This document shows, in pieces, positions 50,347 to 61,775 of a stretch of DNA of 64,000 nt. The stretch is taken from positions 186,001-250,000 of the forward strand of contig JBLWGC010000002.1 of assembly GCA_048772705.1 (NCBI GenBank), read 5' to 3'. The DNA is from Leidyana gryllorum EB-2025a. Lineage: Eukaryota > Apicomplexa. The position numbers and the translations under genes were made by a program. Positions within the stretch are counted from its first letter, which is position 1; each line of letters starts with the position of its first letter. The notes beneath the pieces were generated by a model that worked only from the letters and a program-made list of their open reading frames with translations, was not told the DNA's origin and did no database searches.

Positions 50347-52685
50347 AAGAGACTGATAATAATAAGACTGATGAAAGAACTGACATTCCGTCTGCTCAAC
50401 TGGACCCGACCCCCGCGACTGAAACTACGACCACCGCTGCTTGTGGCGATACGAGCTTCACCGCCACCTTCACTTTGACCTCGGTAGCGCGGTTTCCGAT
50501 CTCCTCGTCGTCTGCCTCTTCGCCCGCGGGTTCAGAGCTCGATAACCCCCCCAAATCGCCACCGGGCGCGGAATCGCGCGGGCCCGAAGTGGGTATCGAT
50601 GGGTACTTTAAGGCCACCCCGCCCGATCAGATACCTCTGAATCTGTATCGGAAGTGGCAGAGCCTCACACACTTAGCCGCTGACCCCTCTGTGATAAACG
50701 GCGATGAGATTCTACCGGTGTTGGAGTACCATCTTCGGCTGTGTCGGGCTGTTGGACGACGCCGAGCTGCAGTGGAGCTCCGCCGAAAGCCGCTGTCGTT
50801 ACCTCAAGTTGTGCTCGAGTTGATCGAGTTGGAGCAGTTGGGATGGCTCCGGAAGCACTATCCTCAGGTGCTGACCTCACCGCTGGACGACCAGGGATAC
50901 ACGATTTACCATTGGGCCGCGTGTCGGTCACTGCCGAGTCTGAAAGCGTTACTGTATAACGATCGATCCATTCTTTCGATCTCATCGACGGACGGAAAGG
51001 ACCCATTGATGGTGGCGATCCTCGCTCGGAATTATGAGAGCTTTGAGCTGCTGTGGAAGATTACGGGGATGCGATACCATCAGAACGCGGATGGGTATTA
51101 CGCCATTCATACCGCCGCACAACTCGATGAGGCCGAGTTTCTCAAACGAATGCTTCAGGACGTTTGTCAATCGGATTTCGAAGATCGATACGGCCGAACT
51201 CCGCTACACATTGCCGCTCTTTGTAACGCTGGGGAGGCCATCAAGCTTTTGTGCGCTCAGCCGCGTGACGCGCTGGTCGCCAGCCTCACCCACAAAGACG
51301 TCTGCGGCTATGTGCCGCTGGATTACGCAATTCAGAACGGCCACTTCAAAGCTGCGCTCCTTCTCACAGACTGTGGACGAACGCCGCTCTCGGGACAATT
51401 CAATGTGTCTATGTGCATCGCCCTGGAGAATGGTCACAAGAAGATTGTGCAATGGGTGGTGCATAACTACGGGAGATTGAGGCCGAATGGGCTCTGGTTG
51501 CTTCCTAAGGACTCGACTGGGTGCTCAATGTGGCTGGCGGCTATGAAGAGAGGGTCGGTTGAGCTCCTCGATATGGTGATGGAAGCCGAGTTTGATCTTT
51601 GGGGCGAGATCGACTCGACGAGCCGAGAAAGCATTCGGGACGAGGACGCCAATGCACTGTGGTACGCGTTCCACAATGGAATGAAAGACGCTTTCCGGTG
51701 GTTCTGGTGGAACTTTCCGTCGAAATTTGAGTGGATGGCTCAGAAACGCATCAAGGCGTATCTGTTGACCCAACGTCACGGAGACGCGCGACGTGTGTTT
51801 CGCATCGTCAATGTCCTCCTCCCGGGACACACTGACAGAGAGGCCGTCCAGTGGCTGTTGGATCGCTTCGAGTGCATTTTCAGCGCCGCCACAATCAGAG
51901 AGCTGATGCTCCAGTACCCACTGGGGTACTCTGTCCTCCATGTTAACCGGGCGCCGCTGAGCATCATACTGATCAGAGATCCCGCGTCGGCTCTGCAGGA
52001 CTCGTATTTGGGACTCCTGCGATCGTACGGGTACGAGATCGACGATGACTGCGGCTTTATGGACGCTCTCGCTGCCGCTCAGCTCGAACCACCGGCACTT
52101 CCACGGGCGGCCGATGCGAAAGCCATCGGCCGCATTAGCGCTCGGTCGATGCTCAGATTCAAACTGAGTCTGCCGCGAAGCGCTCAACGGCGCTTCCGGG
52201 ACCCAAATATCGCTGACCCGACTCTACGGTTCATTGCAATGAAAGTCGCGCAAGTGTTCTTGGCCACATTCCTGCGGAGTCTGTGGGCCGAGAAGGAGCT
52301 CGAGGGTTTCTGGAACCTGCGGTATTTGGCGGAACCGCCCCCGCGTAGGCGCCGCCAGAGACCCGAATTAACGATCAGATTCGGCGGAAAGCGCGAGAGG
52401 GCGGCGGCAGCGGGAACAGGAACGCCCAGCGGCCGGGCGGCCCGGGGAGAAGATGTTCGCAGTACGACGATACCCGTCTCCTCGTCTGCGGGAGAGGAGC
52501 CGACTTTGGTCGGGGCGAAGAAGAGTGGTGCGAGACGGCTCGCTTTCCGAAGACGTGGTGGAGATTACGATAGCCGCGCAGTACGTATCACTACGAAGAC
52601 GACTCCAAACTCAATAATGGATTCTGTAGTCGACTCTCTCGGGAAAATGGACAGCGTTCTGTCGACGGAGGATTCGAGGCTTTGA
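50298..52685 (+). CDS. Ankyrin-repeat-like protein
   Basis: 795 aa, intronless. An N-terminal ~100-residue Ser/Thr/Pro-rich disordered region is followed by helical repeats. The clearest ankyrin units are DGYYAIHTAAQLDEAEFLKR, YGRTPLHIAALCNAGEAIKL and CGYVPLDYAIQNGHFKAALL; units before and after are degenerate (DGKDPLMVAILARNYESFEL). A middle region of long helices lacks recognisable repeats, and the C terminus is Arg-rich, then Ser-rich. It is a protein-interaction scaffold by family; the partner is unknown. Confidence 0.75.
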   Translation: MGISAQVGRTSDVSGVKETDNNKTDERTDIPSAQLDPTPATETTTTAACGDTSFTATFTLTSVARFPISSSSASSPAGSELDNPPKSPPGAESRGPEVGIDGYFKATPPDQIPLNLYRKWQSLTHLAADPSVINGDEILPVLEYHLRLCRAVGRRRAAVELRRKPLSLPQVVLELIELEQLGWLRKHYPQVLTSPLDDQGYTIYHWAACRSLPSLKALLYNDRSILSISSTDGKDPLMVAILARNYESFELLWKITGMRYHQNADGYYAIHTAAQLDEAEFLKRMLQDVCQSDFEDRYGRTPLHIAALCNAGEAIKLLCAQPRDALVASLTHKDVCGYVPLDYAIQNGHFKAALLLTDCGRTPLSGQFNVSMCIALENGHKKIVQWVVHNYGRLRPNGLWLLPKDSTGCSMWLAAMKRGSVELLDMVMEAEFDLWGEIDSTSRESIRDEDANALWYAFHNGMKDAFRWFWWNFPSKFEWMAQKRIKAYLLTQRHGDARRVFRIVNVLLPGHTDREAVQWLLDRFECIFSAATIRELMLQYPLGYSVLHVNRAPLSIILIRDPASALQDSYLGLLRSYGYEIDDDCGFMDALAAAQLEPPALPRAADAKAIGRISARSMLRFKLSLPRSAQRRFRDPNIADPTLRFIAMKVAQVFLATFLRSLWAEKELEGFWNLRYLAEPPPRRRRQRPELTIRFGGKRERAAAAGTGTPSGRAARGEDVRSTTIPVSSSAGEEPTLVGAKKSGARRLAFRRRGGDYDSRAVRITTKTTPNSIMDSVVDSLGKMDSVLSTEDSRL

Positions 52686-52881
52686 CTGAAACTGACTAAT
52701 GGAAAGAGGTCTACGCACTTTGCTGTGCATTTACGCACTGTAATACTCATTGGTGGTTTGGGATCCAAAGTAAACAGCGGCCAGCTCTACGAGACGTGGA
52801 AGGGAAGAGAAGAGAAGAGTCGGCAACAGAGACTCCTTTGACTTCGGAGAGACGACTCCTAAAAAGTAGCGGAGAGAGATC

Positions 52882-53928
52882 TCACCAGCGCAATCCGTGT
52901 TCCTTGAGCAAATTTGCTAAGGTTTCGAGTTCCCGAAGTTTGCGCCGCGCCGTCTTTCGTGCCTTCTTCCCCAGTTTCAGGGGACCGGCATTCTGACCGC
53001 GCGTCTGGAGGACTTTGTGCATATCTTCGTACAGCAAATTGAGGATCGGCTGAGAATCCCAACGGTCCCTCCCCTGACGTCTGTGGTGAGGAGGCGGTGG
53101 CCGACGATTCTGCTGCTGGGGCGGACGCGGTGGATTCTTCCCTTTGGTGGAACGGCCCCACTTGTGAGACCCAAATTTGGTCATCAACTCGCCGCGCAGA
53201 ATCCGTTCAATGCTGCGAGGCGTCACATCGAGCTGACCGTCCTCGTATTCGAGCTCCGCCGTGTCTCTCCTCCTGTGTAGGAAACCAGTTGGACGCCAGC
53301 TGTCAGTACCGGTCGTTGTCACAGTCGATGGGATACCCTCATCTTTGACAACTGCTCCACTCGGCTGCTCGCCGACTCCTCCCGCCGCACACGGGGGAGA
53401 CGGCTCCAACTCTTCCGTTTTCAACGCCGGCAGGGAACTGTGTTGAGTCTCGACCGCGCCCGACGCGTCCTCCCTGCCACCCGAAGGGGGGGCCAAGGAG
53501 TCGCCGTGTTCGCTCGGAAGCGGGAAAGAGGACGGCTCAGCCGTTGTTGCGATGGGCACATTGTCGTCATCGACCAAAGATGTGTCATCTCCGTCCTCCG
53601 GCAATAATTCGTCGCACCCATCGTCTCCCTCCACCTCCCAACTCTCCTCCCCTTCCGAATCTTTGGCCTCCCCAAAAGGGTAACCAAAGCTGTCAGTGCC
53701 CCACAACACTCCTTCTGTCCGACCTGACTCACCCCTGGCTCCCTCTGGGGGGAACCACCCAGTCGAGAGCTCATCACCATCTGCCCAGAGGTCGTCCTCA
53801 GCACTCACCACTGGCAGTGCGTTAGCTTCGAGGTCGTCGACTGAATCAGCTTGTGGGAGTCGCACCTCCTCATCCGATTGGCTGACTCGCAACCAATCGT
53901 GTCTGTGGCTTGACTGCGCTGTGTACAT
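52882..53928 (-). CDS. Unknown 348-aa acidic protein with basic C terminus
   Basis: Single frame. Residues 1-200 are acidic and Ser/Pro/Gly-rich (DGCDELLPEDGDDTSL). A conserved-looking block follows: DVTPRSIERILRGELMTKFG, then a Pro/Gln/Arg run (PPRPPQQQNRRPPPPHHRR) and a helical basic end (LKLGKKARKTARRKLRELET). No domain assigned. The composition would suit an RNA- or chromatin-associated protein, but that is only inference. Confidence 0.55.
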   Translation of the reverse strand: MYTAQSSHRHDWLRVSQSDEEVRLPQADSVDDLEANALPVVSAEDDLWADGDELSTGWFPPEGARGESGRTEGVLWGTDSFGYPFGEAKDSEGEESWEVEGDDGCDELLPEDGDDTSLVDDDNVPIATTAEPSSFPLPSEHGDSLAPPSGGREDASGAVETQHSSLPALKTEELEPSPPCAAGGVGEQPSGAVVKDEGIPSTVTTTGTDSWRPTGFLHRRRDTAELEYEDGQLDVTPRSIERILRGELMTKFGSHKWGRSTKGKNPPRPPQQQNRRPPPPHHRRQGRDRWDSQPILNLLYEDMHKVLQTRGQNAGPLKLGKKARKTARRKLRELETLANLLKEHGLRW

Positions 53929-55200
53929 GATACCCGATAATCACACGTAATAAATGTTTCTTGCGTGTTGTTGCGTGTTGTTGCGTGTTGCACGTCTTGT
54001 GTGGGATCACAAGGATCAGTTGCACCATTATAACGCAACCCCTCTGCCCAAAAGTGCTTCTATTCCTGCTTCCAGTGGCCAATTATGGCACAAACACTGC
54101 GTTCCATGTCGCCTGTGAAATCCCAATGCCTAAACAGCGGCGGAAAGTGAGTACCGCTCTCAGCCCAGTATCCGCTGTGCAAACACTAATCCTTGTCGTG
54201 CTGCCATAAACTGGATTTAAAGAAAGTCAGATCGGTGCGGCGCCAGTCCAAGCCCGAGCCCAAGTCCAAGTGACCAGACGATGTCTCTAAAACCGACACT
54301 AGAAGAACTCGCTCAATTCACATAATACCTCAATCCTTCACACTCTGATATCGAATTCCCGGTAAGTCAAGACAGGACGTCCGGTGGGAGCCACAACTCG
54401 TCCGCCAACGTCTAATAAACGCGTGATGTGGTGATCACACGCGCCGAGCCGAACAATATGGTACGTCGCTCCCCTCGACGCTCAAAAGAAGAGTCGCAGG
54501 CCGACGTCGTACCCGCACAAGGATCGATCACAGAACTACGGCGGATCGGAACAAGAATCAATTAATTGCACCTTGGGGAATCTATCACCATCAATACAGT
54601 ACATACTGGGACATGCCGTTGCTTGTTACATGACTAATTCACGATAACACTCTGTGACAGAACTCACTAACAGATAGTCACCGTCAGTGGGGCGATCCAA
54701 CTGTTATGCTCCCCCCCCGCAACGAAGAATTGCGCGACACACACACGTGTGCTTCACTTGGATCTACGATGTCCACTTCAATCAAAATGTCGCTCACTCC
54801 CAGCCCACCGTGTCCTATTGCCCCTTCCAGACTATCGGATTTTCTCTACTTTCCTCAAACATATTCTACAACCTTCTCTACTTGGTCTCTTTCAAAATGA
54901 TCTTTCCGCATTCTATCTGGCGTCCCTCCTTTCGAAAAGATCGGAGGGAGACAGTGTCCCTCCGTCAATGGCTGACTTTGTAATCTCGGGCAGTTCTGGG
55001 GTTCCTCCACTTGTAGGTGAAGGGTCGGTCGACTAGGACTATTTGTTTGGGTATTGAAGTGGACTTGGGGGTGTAAGTTTCCTCGATTAGTGTTTGTTGG
55101 CGCGACGGAGGTGGTTCAAGGCGGAGGTAACTGGGGTACCTCTGTCGGTGGATTTGGAGGAGGGGGTATGCGACATTGCGTTATGTCAACTGTTTCTATA

Positions 55201-56011
55201 TCCAGCAGTTGTCGCCATGATGTTTGCGTCTGAATTAGGAACACGTAGAGGAGTTTTGTTTTGTTAACCCCACCAGCCCCGGTGGAGCTGGTCGGGTTGG
55301 ATCTAGATCCACCCCCGGTCCGGCAGGTGATCTGAGGAGGATCTGATTGCTACCATTTGGTAATTTGGTAATTTAAGGGGTTTTGGCGTGCTATCTATGT
55401 TCAGGGTTTTGTATAAAAAGGTTGGTGCAAAAGAGATTCTAACTATGTGTAAGTCCGTGTCTCCGGGGCCGGGCGGCCCGGAAACGGAGACACAGACAAC
55501 CGACGGTAGTGCCGATTGTAACCAGCGAATAACAAGGTAAACTGAGAAGGTGTAACAGCTTTGGTGTTTGGGTCGGTTGCTGACGTTGTCCGGCCCCATA
55601 ATGTCCTTCAAGGTATTCTAGGGTACGGTAAGTAGCCCTGGATACCGAAAATTTCCCTTTATTTGCCTCCTGTAACGCCGTGTGGAGGTATCCCTACACG
55701 GTACCTTGGCGAGGGTACCACAGCGAGAACAGCTGCGCCACCACCGCCTGGAAATCCCCGGTTGTGAGGGCCAGGTCCCTCGTCCTCCACAGGGGAAGGT
55801 GGTTCCGGAGGTAGGCCTTCTTGGCCTCCTCATCGGCAATGCCGACGGCGGTCATGTGTTCCTCTAGCTGCGTAAACCAGAGGTCGCAGTCTAGCGGGGT
55901 GGATTGCAGAGGCAGTTGTTGAGAATGGCAGGGTTTCAATAGGTAACAATCCAGCAGTTGTCGCCATTGGTGTTTGGGTCGGTTGCTGAGTATACTAAAA
56001 CGGTGTAGCAC
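55201..56011 (-). mobile_element. Fossil fragment of a retroelement-like sequence (Gag-like)
   Basis: On the minus strand, 55,694-56,011 encodes a stretch (LWFTQLEEHMTAVGIADEE, AYLRNHLPLW, VVAQLFSLWYP) with the spacing of a Ty3/Gypsy-type Gag capsid domain. An 18-bp motif is shared between 55,201-55,218 and 55,950-55,967. A 23-bp motif is shared between 55,561-55,583 and 55,967-55,989. No protease, reverse transcriptase or integrase is present nearby and clear LTRs are not seen. It is a broken, partial remnant; age cannot be judged. Confidence 0.3.
55457..55493. repeat. GC-rich perfect hairpin
   Basis: 9-bp arms GTGTCTCCG (55,457-55,465) and CGGAGACAC (55,485-55,493) enclose a second inverted pair GGGCC/GGCCC. 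It could be a transcript-end stem or a transposon-derived palindrome; no U-run follows. Confidence 0.65.
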
Positions 56012-56315
56012 AGCTTAGCAAACACAGGAAAAGCGAAACTTGACAAGAAGGGGGTGGGAATGTCGGGTCAGCGACCCTCTGAAAAATGAATGACGATGAT
56101 TTGTCAGCCCACTGCACCATCTAGTAAAAGGCGAGATGGTGATAAGCATTAGGTTGACAAAATCGGCGATTTTTGTGTTATATTTGGCGCTGAGGGAATG
56201 GACAGAACGGGAGTGTGTGAGTGTTTGATTGCGAATGCGAGTAAAATTAGAGACATTCCATCTAAGTAATCCTCTGTTTCCACTATCCAATTAGTTTTAC
56301 CGTGAATTAAGCATC

Positions 56316-57385
56316 ATGAGCGTTCCTGTGGTTGAATTGAACAATGGTGTGTTTCTCCCTGTTATGAGTTTGGGAACGTATCGCATGTTCAACGGTGACG
56401 GTACCGTTGAGCCGGCAATCAAGAGCGCTATCGAACTTGGATATCACGCGACAGACACCGCTCAATACTACAACAACGAACAAGACATTGCTGCTGCTGT
56501 AAACGCTCATGGAACCACTCGTGAAGTAGAGATGCCGGTGGTAAAGGATCACCTCGACCACGTGCGGTGGATCAGCGAGAAGGAGTGGGCTGACAATCGC
56601 GCTGTGCCTCACGGATTCCAGCCGAAGAGCAAAATCTTCGTAACTACTAAAGTTTGGGCATCGAACTTTACCACCGAGGGAGTCAAAGCCTGGGTTGATG
56701 AGCACACGGCTCTGTACGGTGGTGAAGGCGACCTGGTGATCCTTCACTGGCCGGGTTTCCCGATCTCTCCGGACGTGCCGGAGGTAAGAATGCAGATTTA
56801 CGGCACTGTTTGACTTTGTGTTGATAGGAAGGTGGATTGGGTGTTAAGGACAACTGTTTCGAAACACGCCTCACAGCCTGGAAGGCACTGGAAGAGGCTT
56901 ATCACGCCAAGAAAGTCCGGGCCATTGGTGTGTCGAACTTTATGTACAAACATCTCAAGCCGCTGTTGGAAGATATTGAAGCTCGCAAGGCTTCCGGCTG
57001 CCCCAAGGCCACATTCCCGGTGTGCAACCAGTGCGAGTTCTCGCCCCTGTTGGGCTGGGAGCCGGAACTGGTCAGTCTGATGAAGGAATATAAAATCATT
57101 GGGACAGCCTACAGTCCACTGTGCCTCAACAAACCGGATTTGATGGAGAACGAAATGATGCTTGAGCTTTCGAAGAAGTATCAAAAGCCCATTTCTGTGC
57201 TCGCTCTCCGTTTCTGCTTGCAGAGTGGTTTGTGCGCGCTCCCAAAGAGCGCATCTGCGACTAATCAAAAGAAGAATCTTGAAGCACTCTGTGTCGCCAT
57301 TGACGATGAAGATATGAACCGTATCCGCGAATTGCAAAAGAAGTCTAACATAAGATACTGTCCCGACCCTTTCGCCATTAATTGA
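56316..57385 (+). CDS. Aldo-keto reductase
   Basis: Two exons: 56316-56783 and 56828-57385, intron 44 nt; 341 aa. NADPH-dependent carbonyl reduction. The tetrad is visible: Asp and Tyr in HATDTAQYYNNEQDIA, Lys in VTTKVW, His in LVILHWPG. Other motifs: SLGTYRM (start), KVRAIGVSNFMYKHLKPLLE, VCNQCEFSPLL, GTAYSPLC and the coenzyme-binding ALPKSASATNQKKNLEA. An insertion of ~30 residues (PVVKDHLDHVRWISEKEWAD) sits between the Tyr and Lys segments and makes the protein a little longer than the usual 280-320 aa. Confidence 0.92.
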
Positions 57386-57413
57386 AGTTATAATCGAAAG
57401 AATTTCCCGTTAA

Positions 57414-59660
57414 TTAGCTCCGATGCCATATTCGTTGGTACCAAGGTACCGCTCCAACGGCTGGTGTATTCGGCACGGCTTGTGGAGCTGATTGACACGC
57501 ATTTGGTGCAAATTGACGCGACCTCTGTTGCTGTTGCTGTTGTTGCAGTCGGAACAGATTTTGTGAAGCAGTGACCATCTGAACATATTGTTGCTTTCTA
57601 ATACCCTCATTGTGTGACAGCCACGCCGCAGCCGCCCCGCCCGGCGCCTCCACCAACTTTTGTTGGTGCTGTCGCAATAATATATCGCTCGGCTTTTCGC
57701 CTCCCAACTGGCCGCCTCCCCCCAGCGCAGACGGCACCGCCAGATAGTACTGAGCGCTTTGTGGTGTCTGCTTTCCGGGCGCTGGGATCAACTTTTGTGC
57801 TGCCCACTGTTGGGATCCATAGGGAGACAAATGCGAATGAAGCATTGACAGTGGGGGACCTATTGTCGGAGGGGGGGCGGGCACAAAGGACACTCCAGGA
57901 GGAGGCGGGGGCGCAAACGACACTCCGCTGCCGGTGTTGGGCTTCCCACTGTCCACCGGACTCGTGCCCGGTGGCTGACCACTCCGCATTTGACTCATCC
58001 TGCTGTAACTCCCTCCCCCGTGTTTGTCGTGTGTGGGCCGCAATCCAATCAAATGTCGCGGCTGCGACGCTGTTCTCGTCTTCTGCGGGACGACACCTCT
58101 CCCGTTGACCTCTAACGGATGACGGACCCTCGCCGGGAGCGTCGCCAGAGAGGCCGGGGAGTTGGTGGCGTCTGTTACCGTCCAGGACGCTCGAGCTTCG
58201 AGTACGCCACCAGGAGTGCGCGCCCGACTGACCACCGGGCGGCTTTGGGAGCGGCGGCTGATCTGTACCCATCCCGGTGCCGCGGCAGTCTGGGACACAG
58301 TCGCTGAAGGACGCGGCACCTGAATGGTACGGGATGGGCGCTGATGCATTTCTTTGAGGGTGGCCGCTACAGTGTTTGGCATAATGGTTTGTCGCCGGGT
58401 GTCGTGTAACGTGGGTGGATTGGAAGGCGAGCGCGGGAGGGGGTTCACATTGGGAGTGGTTCTGGGCTGATAGGACGGGCGGACAGTATTCCGGGTGACG
58501 TTAGGCCGTGGATTCAACTTGGAGGGTGAGGGAGGCTTCTCCACCGTCAGAAGGGTAGATCGCGGATTGAGCCGCTGAGGGGACGCCGGTTTCTTCTTCT
58601 CTGTTGTCAGAAACGAAGTTCGTAGTGGATAAGTGGAGGTGGTGGCGGTTGGTGGGCGAGTGTGTGTGCTAAGAGTGGGAAGCATTGTTCTGCGGTAGAG
58701 ATTTCGTGTGTTGGCGGTCGGGGAGGGGCGTCGAGTTCTATCGGGTTCTGGTGCTAAAGTTCGCTCGGCTATTATCGCGGAAGGGCGGAGTGTCTCATTG
58801 ATATAGCGACTCCGAATCGAAGGAGTATTGGACTGTTTCCGGAAACTGGGGACTCTGCTGGTGGACGCCCGGGAGGCCGAGGATCTCTGTTGGGGTTCAC
58901 TGCGCCGGCTGATATTGGATAGTGACGGGAGTCGCGAGAAGGATCGGGTGGCAGCAGGCGGCTGATCTTTGCGTTTGAGCAGACTTGAGGCTGTGGGTCG
59001 GGCGAAGGAGGGAGCACTTGTGACTGCTGTTTGTCCCCGGCCGTTTCTGGCTGTGGGTGAGGGGCTTTGTGCGGCAGATTTTTGCTTTAAGCTCTCAAGA
59101 CGGTCGTGTAATTCGACAGATTCAGTGCGAAGGGGCAGAACTTTGATGGGTTTTGAGGGCTGTTGTTGCTGTTTGGTCTGATCGTCGGCGGCATTCGCTT
59201 GTGGGGGTTTTGGGGCCGGCGGCTCTTCGGCGGCCTCCAGGAGCTTCTCCATGGCGGCTTTGCGTTCCTGTTCCTGATAGGCGTGATAGTGCGGCCGCGG
59301 TGTGGTGACACACCGCCTTCTACGACGAGTTGTGTCTTTTAAGAGTTGCTGCAGTTTGTTGAGTTCCTCCAGGATGGCTTCAGTTCGTTCATCGATATCA
59401 TTGTTGGAGGAAGAAGATGACTGGGTGCGTTGGCGAGGCGGGGCTGCTGCCACTTTGGGGGGCACACGGAGCGCGGGTTTGACTGCTTGGGGCTGTTGGG
59501 GAGGCGCGGGGATAATGTCCTCAAGACTCTCAACAGGGCTGGGCTTGAGATAGTTGTGAACTGAGTTGCGATCTTCGTCGAAACAAACAGATTTGACTGA
59601 ACCAACAGTCAGCCGGCTTGGCGATGCTGTGTGCTGCCCTCCACCTCTTTCAAAATTCAT
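57414..59660 (-). CDS. Unknown 748-aa low-complexity basic protein
   Basis: Single frame from ATG 59660. Mostly disordered: Pro, Ser, Arg, Thr and Gln rich. A short coiled coil near residue 95 (TEAILEELNKLQQLLKDTTRRRR) and many SRxPS/RxS motifs follow (SFSRLPSLSNISRRS). The C terminus has Gly/Pro-rich repeats (SFAPPPPPGVSFVPAPPP) and Gln runs. Its composition resembles cytoskeleton-associated basic proteins, without a diagnostic domain. It starts 40 bp from the divergent EXO1 gene. Confidence 0.6.
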   Translation of the reverse strand: MNFERGGGQHTASPSRLTVGSVKSVCFDEDRNSVHNYLKPSPVESLEDIIPAPPQQPQAVKPALRVPPKVAAAPPRQRTQSSSSSNNDIDERTEAILEELNKLQQLLKDTTRRRRRCVTTPRPHYHAYQEQERKAAMEKLLEAAEEPPAPKPPQANAADDQTKQQQQPSKPIKVLPLRTESVELHDRLESLKQKSAAQSPSPTARNGRGQTAVTSAPSFARPTASSLLKRKDQPPAATRSFSRLPSLSNISRRSEPQQRSSASRASTSRVPSFRKQSNTPSIRSRYINETLRPSAIIAERTLAPEPDRTRRPSPTANTRNLYRRTMLPTLSTHTRPPTATTSTYPLRTSFLTTEKKKPASPQRLNPRSTLLTVEKPPSPSKLNPRPNVTRNTVRPSYQPRTTPNVNPLPRSPSNPPTLHDTRRQTIMPNTVAATLKEMHQRPSRTIQVPRPSATVSQTAAAPGWVQISRRSQSRPVVSRARTPGGVLEARASWTVTDATNSPASLATLPARVRHPLEVNGRGVVPQKTRTASQPRHLIGLRPTHDKHGGGSYSRMSQMRSGQPPGTSPVDSGKPNTGSGVSFAPPPPPGVSFVPAPPPTIGPPLSMLHSHLSPYGSQQWAAQKLIPAPGKQTPQSAQYYLAVPSALGGGGQLGGEKPSDILLRQHQQKLVEAPGGAAAAWLSHNEGIRKQQYVQMVTASQNLFRLQQQQQQQRSRQFAPNACQSAPQAVPNTPAVGAVPWYQRIWHRS

Positions 59661-59700
59661 TGGTCCGTCTCACATGCACACATGCACTGAGTAGGCACTG

Positions 59701-61689
59701 ATGGGAATCAAAGGCTTACTGCCGGCACTGGCGGGCATAAAGGTGGGCCTTTGTCTATGAGGGGAGTCCATACCAATTCTTCCTGCAGAAAGAGCGAAAT
59801 GTACGACATTATGCCGGAGGCAAAGCCGCCATAGATGGCTTCGCCTGGCTGCATAGAGCGGCCTTCACCTCAGTACAGGAGGTCGTCTTCGGCGGCAACA
59901 CCACCAGACCCGTCGACTTTTGCATCAAACGAGCCGACATGCTCCGAGCCTGTAATGTTGAACCCGTATTTGTGTTCGATGGCGCAAGCCTACCCAGTAA
60001 AGCCGCCACAAATGCCGCCAGACGCCAAGCACGAGCTGAGGCCCGCAATCACGCACAACGACTAATGGATGAGGGCAGAAAGTCAGAAGCTCGCAAAGTA
60101 TTGGGCCAGGCTATCTCTATCAAGCAGGAACTCGTTACCGCTCTTATCAAAGCATCCAGAGCCAATGACATTGAATGTATTGTCGCGCCATACGAAGCTG
60201 ACGCTCAACTTGGCTATCTCTCACATATAGACTACGTACAAATCGTTATCAGTGAAGATTCTGATCTCCTCCTATACGGCTGTAAAGAGGTCCTCTTCAA
60301 ACTCGACGATGCCGGCAACGGTATCGCCATATCTGCCGCTGATCTCCCTCAAGCGGGTATATTCCCACCCGATCGCTTCACGCGAGACGCTCTCATCGTA
60401 CTCTGCTGCTTGGCCGGATGCGATTACGTTGACGGCGCCAAAGGGGTCGGCATCAAGAAAGGGGCCAAGTTTGTCAGTAAAGTCTTCGGAGGCCTCAAAG
60501 AATCAGATTGGGATCACACCCTCGACGACAAGGAGAATACTGACCCCAATCTGAATGCTGACCCTCCGAGCCCCGTACGCAAGGAACCCACCACCCCCTC
60601 ACATAGACTCAAACTTCTCACAACGGAGCTCAAAGCCACCGGCTTCGAAGTCCCCGAGACATACCATGAAGATCTAAAGCGTGCACTATATACTTTCAAA
60701 TATCAAACTGTCTTTGACCCTCGATCAGTAAGTCCGTCGTCTATTCAACGAACACACACGTGTGTGGTGCGACATGTCAATCCTTTGTGAAACTGTGATA
60801 TGATATTGGTTGAGTAAATTGTCTCAACTCGCTGCAGCAACGATTGACACGGCGATTTCCTTTGCCCGACAATGTGTCGGAGCAATTGGCGGATTTCATT
60901 GGCCCCATGATTGACTGCGAGGAAGCAATCAAGTTGTGTAGGGGCGACATCAATCCTCATACTCGAGAACCCACCGGGCTCGAGGATGTCCCGATAGTTA
61001 GTAACGAAGCGAAGCGAGCGCCGAAGCCGCGCACTTGGCTCGACCAGCTGGGAGCTTCCAAGAAAGCTCAAGCAGCAACAAGCAACAGCAGCAGCAAGTA
61101 CTCAAATGCGGCCTCTAAGTTCACGAAAGGCCACCGCCGGACTCCGGCCACTCAACAGACCGGATCTCCGCCCCAATCTTCCGACATCGTCGCCGTTGGG
61201 CCTCGCAGCCGAAAGCGTGCGAGGACAACGAGGTCTCCTATCCGACTGACACAGGGGTCTGGGGCCCACTCGGCTCCGTCACCACGCGATTTGGAGTCAG
61301 AGCCCGCCGCCTCGAAGCCACGGGCGCGGGTTACAGGGATTGTGACTATGAAGGATCTACAGCCTCAGTCATCCAGCACTGCAACGAGTGGGACAGCTAC
61401 GACGTTACCCAGTATCAGCGACAGACTGTCGAATCTACACAGTTTTGCTGAAGCGACGATGTCTCAGAGGTCTCAAAGGCCGGCAAGTCAGAGGCCAGCG
61501 TGTCCGGGACGGAAGCGCAAGCGATCGCCGAGCAATAGTCCGGCGGTTGACGATTGCACACCAAAGAGTGGTGCTTCGTTGGAGGAGATTGGGAGCACTC
61601 TATCGTCGCTTCCCACCACTGTAGAGCCGAAAACACTGGGCAATATGTTCTCTGCGAAATTGGACAGCTTTCGGTCATCGATTTGCTAA
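59701..61689 (+). CDS. EXO1: Exonuclease 1 (EXO1)
   Basis: Three exons: 59701-59742, 59789-60727 and 60838-61689 (610 aa); introns 46 and 110 nt. XPG/FEN1-family 5'-3' exonuclease of mismatch repair and resection. N-terminal MGIKGLLPALAGIK, Asp in AAIDGFAWLH, VFDGASLPSK, the I-region core VAPYEADAQLGYL and ISEDSDLLLYGC, and GCDYVDGAKGVGIKKG (helix-hairpin-helix). KERN precedes VRHYAGGKAA, matching the EXO1 spacing. The TFKYQTVFDPRS segment is typical of EXO1 rather than FEN1. An insert of ~30 residues (DDKENTDPNLNADPPSPVRK) interrupts the end of the I domain. The C-terminal ~270 residues are disordered, as in other EXO1 proteins. Confidence 0.92.
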
Positions 61690-61775
61690 GGTGCGGCACG
61701 ACACGTTATTGGAGATTGGTTCTTTGTAGTAGTGGGTGGGTCAGGCTTTAGCAGGTTTATGTGTCATCAAAAAGC

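Larger units (their letters stand above)
53929..56315. other. 2.4-kb gene-poor region
   Basis: No supported host gene. Contents seen: three TGCGTGTTGT-type 10-bp repeats at about 53,964-53,990, a GC-rich hairpin at 55,457-55,493, and a retroelement-like fossil with short direct repeats at about 55,200-56,010. The ~100-aa ORFs at 54,687-55,036 overlap each other and have no recognisable content. Confidence 0.5.

Noticed and set aside
54687-55036. Overlapping ~95-aa ORFs
   Set aside because: Three frames are open together over the same stretch; none shows domain, intron logic or codon bias.
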